From NCBI GenBank assembly GCA_020722645.1, contig DYKL01000220.1, positions 1-6,171 on the forward strand: a DNA stretch of 6,171 nt, in the 5' to 3' direction. A program made the position numbers and the translations under genes. The stretch comes from Acetofilamentum sp. (GTDB lineage: Bacteria; Bacteroidota; Bacteroidia; Bacteroidales; JAFGUD01). The notes under the pieces were generated by a model, which searched no databases, was not told the DNA's origin, and saw nothing but the letters and a program-made list of their open reading frames with translations. Below are positions 1 to 5,823 of the stretch, one piece after another; positions within the stretch are counted from its first letter, which is position 1; the number at the start of each line of letters is the position of its first letter.

Positions 1-134
1 ATCAGCAGCAAAGCCCTGTAAATCCACGCTTTTTAAAAGTAAGTTCCGATAAAACGCAATAGTTTTTTTTATTTTGATTTATTAGTCTCAAAATAGGGGT
101 GTCTTGAAAATGAAAAATATGGATAACAGAAACA
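1..134. other. Left edge, no gene supported
   Basis: I see no gene I can support here. A few short open stretches touch the left edge. On the plus strand one ends at a TAA at 19-21 and another at a TAG at 60-62. On the minus strand, a stretch with a possible GTG start at 25-27 runs off the edge and begins VDLQGFAAD. Any of these could be the end of a neighbouring gene, but each is too short to judge. The rest is A/T-rich with homopolymer T runs. Confidence 0.4.
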
Positions 135-317
135 TCAAATATTTTTTAAATCTCTCAACTCTTCAATCAGAAAATCCGCAATATCCAATCCCTGATATTT
201 TTGAACATCGGTAGTGTTTCTTCCCAACAAATCGGATATTATTATGTTTTTTCTGATTTTTTGACTTAATTCAGGGAGTTTTTCAAACCAACTATCGTAG
301 GGAGTTTTGATTTTTTG
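135..317 (-). pseudogene. Startless coding remnant, unknown function
   Basis: On the minus strand, 60 sense codons lie between an in-frame TAA (318-320) and a TGA (135-137). The translation reads like a real protein C-terminus: a soluble, charged, helix-prone sequence including YDSWFEKLPELSQKI near the front and GLDIADFLIEELRDL near the end. No ATG or GTG occurs in the frame, and the first TTG is at codon 30. Upstream sequence on this strand is low-complexity A/T with stops, so I see no continuation in another frame. I do not recognise the family. The best reading is the preserved 3' end of a gene whose front was deleted or decayed. A 34-codon plus-strand frame (110-214) partly overlaps it but reads less like protein. 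It lies beyond the tRNA operon terminator and has no convincing promoter. Confidence 0.4.
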
Positions 318-440
318 TTAGTTTACTTATGATAAAAAATAAATAAAACGATTGCAAATAAAAGCAAAAATATACAAAATTAACTTTTTGTTAGAATTTG
401 TGAATAACTTTTTTTTGTATTCAAATTGTATGCAATTCAC

Positions 441-475
441 AAAAACAAAAAGCCTCCGCATTTGTGCGAAGGCTT
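441..475 (-). terminator. Intrinsic terminator of tRNA operon
   Basis: Read on the minus strand, an 11-bp stem (450-460 paired with 465-475, one G-T wobble) closes on a 4-nt CAAA loop. It is followed by a T-rich tract, the complement of 441-449. It begins 8 nt past the encoded CCA of tRNA-Pro, the expected place to end the tRNA transcript. G/C pairs dominate the inner stem in an otherwise very A/T-rich stretch. Confidence 0.9.
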
Positions 476-483
476 CAATTTGT

Positions 484-560
484 TGGTCGGGGTACCTGGA
501 CTTGAACCAGGGACCCCCTGCTCCCAAAGCAGGTGCGCTAGCCAACTGCGCTACACCCCG
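484..560 (-). tRNA. tRNA-Pro (anticodon TGG)
   Basis: The minus strand folds into a standard 77-nt cloverleaf. The acceptor stem pairs CGGGGTG with TACCCCG, including one G-T. The anticodon stem is CCTGC/GCAGG around the loop TTTGGGA. The T arm is CCTGG-TTCAAGT-CCAGG. The anticodon TGG (complement of 524-526) reads proline CCN codons. The discriminator base is A, and the 3' CCA is encoded in the DNA (484-486). It is the second and last gene of a two-tRNA operon, 62 nt after tRNA-Ser, with the intrinsic terminator just behind it. Apparent open frames on either strand across it are artefacts of the tRNA. Confidence 0.97.
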
Positions 561-582
561 AATTTATTTTTTTTGTGTAAGT

Positions 583-608
583 ACTCGATTACTAACAACT
601 CGATTACT
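583..608. repeat. 11-bp direct repeat in tRNA spacer
   Basis: ACTCGATTACT occurs at 583-593 and again at 598-608, separated by AACA, within the 62-nt spacer between the two tRNA genes. The copies are identical and lie 15 bp apart. It could come from replication slippage. It does not match the end of either tRNA, so it is not an obvious attachment-site duplication. Confidence 0.7.
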
Positions 609-622
609 TTTATTAGAATAAG

Positions 623-712
623 CGGAGAGAGGGGGATTCGAACCCCCGATACAGTTATTCACCATACGCCGGTTTAGCAAACCGGTAGTTTCAGCCACTC
701 ACTCACCTCTCC
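623..712 (-). tRNA. tRNA-Ser (anticodon GCT)
   Basis: The minus strand encodes a 90-nt class II tRNA. The acceptor stem pairs GGAGAGG with TCTCTCC, and the anticodon stem CCGGT/ACCGG encloses the loop TTGCTAA. A long variable arm precedes the T arm GGGGG-TTCGAAT-CCCCC. The anticodon GCT (complement of 676-678) reads the serine codons AGC and AGU. The discriminator is G, as expected for tRNA-Ser. No CCA follows in the DNA (the next bases are CTT), so the end must be added by CCA nucleotidyltransferase, unlike in the neighbouring tRNA-Pro. It is the first gene of the operon, roughly 37 nt from the proposed promoter box. Confidence 0.97.
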
Positions 713-748
713 TGACCAAAGTTTGCTCTTTTTTTCAAAAAAGCGTTG

Positions 749-776
749 CAAATTTAAATCAAAAATCTGAAACAAA
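749..776 (-). promoter_or_regulatory. Putative Bacteroidetes promoter for tRNA operon
   Basis: On the minus strand, TAAATTTG (749-756) matches the Bacteroidetes -7 consensus TAnnTTTG. A TTTG (773-776) lies 16 nt upstream as a possible -33 box, slightly closer than the usual spacing. Transcription would start near 742 and give a leader of about 30 nt before tRNA-Ser. Such boxes can arise by chance in A/T-rich DNA, so this rests on position as well as match. Confidence 0.45.
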
Positions 777-899
777 AAAAATATTTCCTAAAATTTTGTT
801 TTTAACACTCATTTTTGTCGAAAATCAATTTTGACTTCATTTAATAATTATTTATAAAATTCTGAATTTAAGCAACATAAATAAAAATATAAAAAACAA

Positions 900-930
900 T
901 TTGCAGATTTTTAAAAAACATATAACTTTG
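900..930 (+). promoter_or_regulatory. Putative Bacteroidetes promoter for PFOR gene
   Basis: TTTG (900-903) and TAACTTTG (923-930) match the -33 and -7 consensus elements of the Bacteroidetes primary sigma factor exactly, with a 19-nt spacer, which is typical. Transcription should begin near 936, leaving a leader of a little under 40 nt before the ATG at 974. The leader has no Shine-Dalgarno motif and is A/T-rich, as is normal in this phylum. I see no clear operator palindrome in the region. Confidence 0.65.
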
Positions 931-973
931 AGGCTCAAAATTTTTCAAAATTTAAACGTTAAATAATATATTT

Positions 974-3900
974 ATGGCAAAAAAATTCATTACTTGCGAT
1001 GGAAATTATGCTGCTTCTCACATAGCATATATGTTTAGCGAAGTTGCTGCTATTTATCCTATCACACCTTCATCAAATATGGCTGAAAATGTTGATGATT
1101 GGGCTGCTAACGGCAGAAAAAATATTTTCGGAGAACCTGTTAGAGTTGTAGAGATGCAATCAGAAGGTGGTGCTTCCGGTGCTGTTCACGGTTCTCTTCA
1201 AGCCGGCGCTCTTACTTCTACTTTTACTGCATCACAAGGTTTACTTCTTATGATTCCAAATATGTACAAAATGGTTGGGGAATTGTTACCTGCTGTTTTT
1301 CACGTTAGTGCAAGAACTGTTGCAGCTCACGCTCTTTCAATTTTCGGTGATCATAGCGATATTTATGCTACTCGTCAAACAGGTTTTGCTCTTTTGGCAA
1401 GCGGTAGCGTTCAGGAAGCTATGGATTTGGCTGGTGTTGCTCACTTAGCTGCAATTAAAACACGTATTCCTTTCCTTCATTTCTTTGATGGTTTCCGTAC
1501 TTCTCACGAAATTCAAAAAGTTGAAGCATTAGAAGAAAGCGATTATGCAAAACTTATCGATTACGAAGCTCTTCAACGTTTTCGCGATAATGCTCTTAAT
1601 CCTGAACATCCTGTAACACGCGGTACCGCTCAAAACCCCGATATTTTCTTCCAAGCAAAAGAAGCTATCAATAAATTTTATGAACCTGTAGCTGATGTAG
1701 TTGCAAACTATATGAAAGAAATTTCAAAACTTACAGGTCGTGAATATAAACCATTTACTTATTATGGTTGTCCGGATGCAGAAAATATTATCATTGCAAT
1801 GGGTTCTGTTACTGACCCGATTAAAGAAGTAGTTGATTATTTGAGAAATAAAGGCGAAAAAATCGGTGTACTTACAGTTCATTTATACAGACCTTTTTCA
1901 GCAAAATATTTCCTTGATGTTCTTCCAAAATCAGTTAAAAAAATAACTGTTCTTGACCGTACAAAAGAACCCGGAGCAACCGGCGAACCTCTATATCTTG
2001 ATATAAAAGAAGTACTTTATACTCAGGAAAACAGACCTATGGTTATTGGCGGTCGTTATGGCTTAAGTTCAAAAGACACAACTCCTTCAATGATAATTTC
2101 TGTTTTTGAAAACATGAAATTGGCTGAACCTAAAAATCAGTTTTCAGTTGGTATTATTGATGATGTTACTTTCCAGTCTCTTCCTTTATTACCTGAAATA
2201 GATTTAGCTCCCGAAGGTACTTTCCAAGGCAAATTTTATGGTTTAGGTTCAGATGGTACTGTTGGTGCAAACAAAAATTCAATTAAAATTATTGGCGAGA
2301 ATACCGATAAATATTGTCAGGCATATTTTGCTTACGACTCAAAAAAATCAGGTGGAATTACTATTTCTCACTTGCGTTTTGGCGACAAACCTATTCGCTC
2401 TACTTATTTGGTAAACACTCCCGACTTTGTAGCCTGCCACGTTACTCCTTATCTTGAAAAATATGATATGCTAAAAGGTTTGAAAAAAGGTGGTAAATTT
2501 TTATTAAACAGTATTTGGGATGTTGAAGAAACAAAAAAACGTCTTCCTGATTATTATAAAATGTATATGGCTCAAAACGATATACAATTTTATATTATCA
2601 ACGCTACAAAAATTGCTGATGAAATAGGTCTTGGAAATCGTACAAATACAATTATGCAGTCTGCTTTCTTCAAAATTTCCGAAGTTATTCCTTACGACTT
2701 GGCAGTTAAAGAAATGAAAAAAGCTGTTCAGAAATCTTTCGGAAAAAAAGGCGAAAAGATTGTAAATATGAACAACGCAGCTATTGATGTAGGTAACGCT
2801 GTTATTAAAGTTGAAATTCCTGCTGATTGGAAAAATATTAATGCTACGTTCAAAGCTAAATTAGACATGAATGTTCCTGATTTTATAAAAAATGTAATGT
2901 ATCCTATCAATTCACTTAAAGGTGATGATGTACCTGTAAGTGCTTTTGTTGGTAGAGAAGACGGAACATTTCCCAATGGTGCTACAAAATACGAAAAAAG
3001 AGGAGTTGCTGTTTATGTTCCTGAATGGAATCCGGAAAACTGTATTCAATGTAATCAATGTTCTTTGGTTTGTCCTCACGCTGCAATCAGACCATTCTTA
3101 TTAACTGACCAAGAAAAAGCAAAAGCTCCGGCAGGAACTGTTACTTTGCCTGCTATCGGAAAAGAATTTGCCGGAATGCATTTCAGAATTCAGGTTAGTG
3201 TGCTTGATTGTACAGGTTGCGGTAACTGCGCTGATATTTGTCCCGGAAGAAAAGTTGATGGTGTTGTTAAACAAGCTCTTGAAATGAAATTGTTTGAAAC
3301 TCAACTTGTTGAAAAAGACCGTTGGACTTATATGAACGATGTTGTCGGATACAAAGAAGAAAATAATGATAAATTCAAAACATTCAAAAACAGCCAATTT
3401 GCTCAACCTTTATTTGAATTTTCAGGTGCTTGTGCAGGTTGCGGCGAAACTCCTTATATCAAACTTGTTACTCAACTTTATGGTGAGAGAACGATAATTG
3501 CTAATGCAACAGGTTGTTCTTCTATCTACGGCGGAACAGCTCCTGCTACTCCATACACAGTTAATAAGCACGGTTATGGTCCAGCGTGGGGTAATTCATT
3601 ATTTGAAGATAATGCTGAATATGGCTTTGGAATGGCTACCGGTGTAAATCGTCTGAGAGAAAGAATCGCAGACAGATTTGTTAAAATGCTTGAAGATAAT
3701 CATTCTTCTGAATTAAAAGAAGCTTGTAAATTCTGGCTGGAAAATAAAGATAATAACGAAAAATCTTCCGAAGCATCTGCCAAACTTATTCCTTTATTGG
3801 AAAAAGACGGTAGCGAAGTTGCCAAAGAAATTCTTAAATTAAAACAATATCTTGCTAAAAAATCATTATGGATTTTCGGTGGCGACGGTTGGGCTTATGA

Positions 3901-4522
3901 CATTGGTTACGGAGGTTTAGACCACGTATTGGCATCAGGAGAAAATGTTAATGTTCTTGTTCTTGATACAGAAGTTTATTCAAATACCGGAGGTCAATCA
4001 TCGAAATCTACTCCAATAGGTGCAGTTGCAAAATTTGCTTCTTCCGGAAAACAAATACGCAAAAAAGATTTGGGTATTATGGCAATGTCTTATGGTTATG
4101 TATATGTTGCACAAGTAGCACTTGGTGCTAATTTTGGACATTATTTCAAAGTATTGAAAGAAGCCGAAGCATATCCGGGTCCATCTCTGATAATTGCTTA
4201 CGCTCCTTGTATTGCTCACGGTATCAAAGCCGGTATGGGTAAAACAATTGACAGAGAAAAACTTGCAGTTGAAGCAGGTTATTGGACTCTTTACAGATTT
4301 AATCCTATGCTTGAAAAAGAAGGTAAAAATCCGTTTGCAATTGACAGCAAAGAACCTGATTTTAGCAAATTCCAAGAATTTTTGTTAAATGAAACACGCT
4401 TCACTCAATTACAACTTACATTCCCCGAACAAGCTGTCGAATTATTCAAAGCTGCTGAGGAAAATGCAAAATGGCGTTACAATTCTTATCGAAGATTATC
4501 TGAAATGAATTTTTCAAAATAA
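974..4522 (+). CDS. nifJ: Pyruvate:ferredoxin (flavodoxin) oxidoreductase
   Basis: This cytoplasmic enzyme converts pyruvate and CoA to acetyl-CoA and CO2, reducing ferredoxin or flavodoxin. The 1182-residue single-chain protein has the normal domain order. The N-terminal pyruvate/ThDP domain carries YPITPSS (28-34, Thr31), Glu64 and Arg114, the same numbering as Desulfovibrio africanus PFOR. Then come a transketolase-C-like domain (about 260-410), a gamma domain (about 415-630) and an EKR domain (EKR at 674-676). The 2[4Fe-4S] ferredoxin domain has Cys690/693/696/700 and Cys746/749/752/756. The C-terminal ThDP domain has GDG at 970-972 and Asn1004 in EVYSNTGG. Proximal-cluster ligands are Cys820, 823, 848 and 1079. 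All expected ligands are present, and the frame is unbroken. It ends soon after the ThDP domain and lacks the extra C-terminal domain that protects the D. africanus enzyme from oxygen. It appears monocistronic, with its own promoter and terminator. The symbol por is also used for such genes. Confidence 0.98.
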   Translation: MAKKFITCDGNYAASHIAYMFSEVAAIYPITPSSNMAENVDDWAANGRKNIFGEPVRVVEMQSEGGASGAVHGSLQAGALTSTFTASQGLLLMIPNMYKMVGELLPAVFHVSARTVAAHALSIFGDHSDIYATRQTGFALLASGSVQEAMDLAGVAHLAAIKTRIPFLHFFDGFRTSHEIQKVEALEESDYAKLIDYEALQRFRDNALNPEHPVTRGTAQNPDIFFQAKEAINKFYEPVADVVANYMKEISKLTGREYKPFTYYGCPDAENIIIAMGSVTDPIKEVVDYLRNKGEKIGVLTVHLYRPFSAKYFLDVLPKSVKKITVLDRTKEPGATGEPLYLDIKEVLYTQENRPMVIGGRYGLSSKDTTPSMIISVFENMKLAEPKNQFSVGIIDDVTFQSLPLLPEIDLAPEGTFQGKFYGLGSDGTVGANKNSIKIIGENTDKYCQAYFAYDSKKSGGITISHLRFGDKPIRSTYLVNTPDFVACHVTPYLEKYDMLKGLKKGGKFLLNSIWDVEETKKRLPDYYKMYMAQNDIQFYIINATKIADEIGLGNRTNTIMQSAFFKISEVIPYDLAVKEMKKAVQKSFGKKGEKIVNMNNAAIDVGNAVIKVEIPADWKNINATFKAKLDMNVPDFIKNVMYPINSLKGDDVPVSAFVGREDGTFPNGATKYEKRGVAVYVPEWNPENCIQCNQCSLVCPHAAIRPFLLTDQEKAKAPAGTVTLPAIGKEFAGMHFRIQVSVLDCTGCGNCADICPGRKVDGVVKQALEMKLFETQLVEKDRWTYMNDVVGYKEENNDKFKTFKNSQFAQPLFEFSGACAGCGETPYIKLVTQLYGERTIIANATGCSSIYGGTAPATPYTVNKHGYGPAWGNSLFEDNAEYGFGMATGVNRLRERIADRFVKMLEDNHSSELKEACKFWLENKDNNEKSSEASAKLIPLLEKDGSEVAKEILKLKQYLAKKSLWIFGGDGWAYDIGYGGLDHVLASGENVNVLVLDTEVYSNTGGQSSKSTPIGAVAKFASSGKQIRKKDLGIMAMSYGYVYVAQVALGANFGHYFKVLKEAEAYPGPSLIIAYAPCIAHGIKAGMGKTIDREKLAVEAGYWTLYRFNPMLEKEGKNPFAIDSKEPDFSKFQEFLLNETRFTQLQLTFPEQAVELFKAAEENAKWRYNSYRRLSEMNFSK

Positions 4523-4534
4523 TATAAATTTTTC

Positions 4535-4573
4535 AAAAAAAGAAGTTGTCTGTTTAGGCAACTTCTTTTTTTT
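4535..4573 (+). terminator. Intrinsic terminator after PFOR gene
   Basis: A 10-bp stem (4542-4551 with 4556-4565, one T-G wobble) closes on the loop GTTT and is followed by eight Ts (4566-4573). It begins 19 nt after the TAA of the PFOR gene. An A tract (4535-4541) precedes the stem and could pair with the T tract. The same hairpin could therefore also stop transcription arriving from the right on the minus strand. Confidence 0.92.
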
Positions 4574-4586
4574 CTTATTATGATTG

Positions 4587-4667
4587 TTACCATTTAGCTT
4601 GTTTTTTTTTTATAAATACCACAGAGTTGTCTTGAATTGGTACTTGCCATTTATATGATTTTTCCAT
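4587..4667 (-). CDS. Possible 26-residue small protein or remnant
   Basis: A minus-strand frame runs from an ATG (4665-4667) to a TAA (4587-4589), giving 26 residues that include WQVPIQDNSVVFI and a basic, tryptophan-terminated tail (KKKQAKW). The composition is more protein-like than the surrounding A/T-rich spacer. The frame is closed upstream by a TGA only five codons before the ATG. There is no signal peptide, no Shine-Dalgarno sequence and no clear -7 box. The nine As encoding the lysines make the frame vulnerable to slippage. I do not recognise it. It may be a small protein, a decayed gene end or chance. It faces the PFOR terminator, which could end its transcript. Confidence 0.2.
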   Translation of the reverse strand: MEKSYKWQVPIQDNSVVFIKKKQAKW

Positions 4668-4837
4668 CTGCCAATAAAATTTTCACATAATATAATAATT
4701 ATGTCAGTTATTTATTCTAAATAAAAAAGTGTCTAAATATATGATTTTAAAATATTTAACTATATTGCTCTTAAATTATAACAAAATTTTCAAGTTAAAA
4801 TTTGTTTTACAATTTTTATTTATTCAATGTTTTTCAA

Positions 4838-4845
4838 TATCTTTG
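4838..4845 (+). promoter_or_regulatory. Putative -7 promoter element of repeat-protein gene
   Basis: TATCTTTG matches the Bacteroidetes -7 consensus TAnnTTTG. No good TTTG lies about 19-21 nt upstream, only a T-rich stretch around 4813-4820, so the -33 element is weak or absent. Transcription would begin near 4850, leaving a leader of only about 17 nt before the ATG at 4867. Confidence 0.5.
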
Positions 4846-4866
4846 TAATGAAATTTGCAAAAATTT

Positions 4867-5802
4867 ATGAAAAAAGCCGCACTTATATTATTGATATTCT
4901 GTTTGTTGACAAATTTATCAGCCCAGAAATTCGAAATATTTCAGGGTGATACTATAAACCGCATAGATGAAAATAATCAAAAGCAAGGACCGTGGATATA
5001 TTTTAGCAATGACTACGTTGATAAAATAACTCAAAAAGGTTCATTCAAAGATAATAAAAAAGAAGGAAACTGGCAAACTTATTATCCTGACGGCACTTTA
5101 AAATCAGAAATGAATTATCAGGACAACAAACAATATGGTGAAGTTATTGTTTATTACCCTAATGGAAAAATTCAGGAACAGGGATTTTGGAAAACAAACA
5201 GATGGGTTGGGGAATATAAATATTTTCACGAAAACGGAACTGTCAAGTATCAGTGGTTTTTTGATGATCAAGGTAAGAGAACCGGAAATCAATCTTATTT
5301 TTACGATAACGGTAAAGTTCAGGTAGAAGGTGAATGGATACAAGGCAAAGAAGCCGGCGAAGTTAAAGAATATTACGCAACCGGACAAGTTAAAAAAGTC
5401 AGTAATTTTGTCGAAGGCTCGCTTAATGGCTCTGTAACAGAATATTACGCTGACGGACAATTAAAATCAAAATCGGTTTACGTTTCCGGAGAGGTTGACA
5501 GAACTCAAAGTTATGCTTATGCTCCTAAGGATAACAGCAATAATAACAATACAAACAATGAAGTTAATCCGGAAGTTAATAATAAAGTCGCAACAGACCC
5601 TGATTATAAATTATTTAACGGAACTGGATATTTTAAATTTATAAACCAAAACGGACAGGTTGACCGTGAAGGTGATTTTGTTGAAGGAGTCCTTGTGAAC
5701 GGGAAAAAATATATTTATGATGAAAATGGAGTTAAAATTAAAACTGCATATATCGAAGATGGTAAAGTTGTGAAAGTTGAAAATGAACCTGCCAATAATT
5801 AA
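4867..5802 (+). CDS. Exported MORN_2/YwqK-type repeat protein
   Basis: The 311-residue product begins with a signal peptide: a KK pair, a hydrophobic core over residues 4-16, and a likely cut after LSA at 17-19. The body is built of repeats of the form YYxDGxhK...G, with the turn glycine at residues 76, 100, 124, 149, 173 and 197, a period of 24-25. A degenerate unit lies around 41-67. After an asparagine-rich linker (221-240), two further units have glycines at 263 and 288. This pattern matches the MORN_2 repeat found in proteins often auto-named YwqK-family antitoxins. The signal peptide makes a cytoplasmic antitoxin role unlikely, and a periplasmic or surface binding or scaffold role is inferred. 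I chose the ATG at 4867 because it begins a clean signal peptide; a TTG four codons earlier adds nothing. The phosphatase gene follows after 21 nt, so cotranscription is likely. Confidence 0.85.
   Translation: MKKAALILLIFCLLTNLSAQKFEIFQGDTINRIDENNQKQGPWIYFSNDYVDKITQKGSFKDNKKEGNWQTYYPDGTLKSEMNYQDNKQYGEVIVYYPNGKIQEQGFWKTNRWVGEYKYFHENGTVKYQWFFDDQGKRTGNQSYFYDNGKVQVEGEWIQGKEAGEVKEYYATGQVKKVSNFVEGSLNGSVTEYYADGQLKSKSVYVSGEVDRTQSYAYAPKDNSNNNNTNNEVNPEVNNKVATDPDYKLFNGTGYFKFINQNGQVDREGDFVEGVLVNGKKYIYDENGVKIKTAYIEDGKVVKVENEPANN
5080..5502 (+). repeat. Six tandem 24-25-residue MORN_2-like units
   Basis: This stretch encodes residues 72-212 of the exported repeat protein. Six consecutive units each start with an aromatic pair or similar, then an acidic or Asn residue plus glycine: YYPDG, YYPNG, YFHENG, YFYDNG, YYATG and YYADG. 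The units are diverged at the DNA level, so this is an old protein repeat and not a recent nucleotide expansion. Confidence 0.85.
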
Positions 5803-5823
5803 TATTAACTATAAAATATTTTA

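Larger units (their letters stand above)
4574..4854. other. Intergenic spacer
   Basis: This 281-base spacer separates the PFOR terminator from the next gene. Apart from the tiny minus-strand frame at 4587-4667 and a promoter box at its right end, it is A/T-rich with many stops on both strands. I see no RNA gene, repeat array or mobile element end in it. Confidence 0.6.

Noticed and set aside
110..214. Plus-strand 34-codon frame beginning ATG AAA AAT ATG.
   Set aside because: It partly overlaps the more protein-like minus-strand remnant and has no promoter box or other support.
397..443. Inverted repeat TTTGTGAAT/ATTCACAAA (397-405 and 435-443).
   Set aside because: It has a long 29-nt loop, is A/T-rich and overlaps the T tract of the tRNA terminator; chance is the simplest explanation.
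484..510. An integration (att) site at the tRNA-Pro 3' end.
   Set aside because: I found no second copy of the tRNA 3' end elsewhere in the window and no integrase gene.
327..545. Minus-strand 72-codon frame starting inside tRNA-Pro.
   Set aside because: It overlaps most of tRNA-Pro and its terminator, and the rest is low-complexity A/T translation.
352..677. Plus-strand open frames over the tRNA genes, with peptides such as GVPGLEPGTPCSQS and GERGIRTPDT.
   Set aside because: These are the well-known false translations of antisense tRNA sequence. The cloverleafs of tRNA-Pro and tRNA-Ser explain the bases fully.
2728..4388. Several open frames of 64-125 codons antisense to, or out of frame within, the PFOR gene.
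   Set aside because: They are by-products of the strongly supported PFOR coding frame. Their translations are rich in Phe, Ser and Asn with no domain pattern.
4855..4866. TTG at 4855 as the start of the repeat-protein gene.
   Set aside because: It only adds four residues in front of a textbook signal peptide beginning at the ATG at 4867, and it lies too close to the predicted transcript start.
5104..5460. Antisense 118-codon frame, and a 63-codon shifted frame (5135-5326), inside the repeat-protein gene.
   Set aside because: The sense frame has a signal peptide and regular repeats, so these are shadows.
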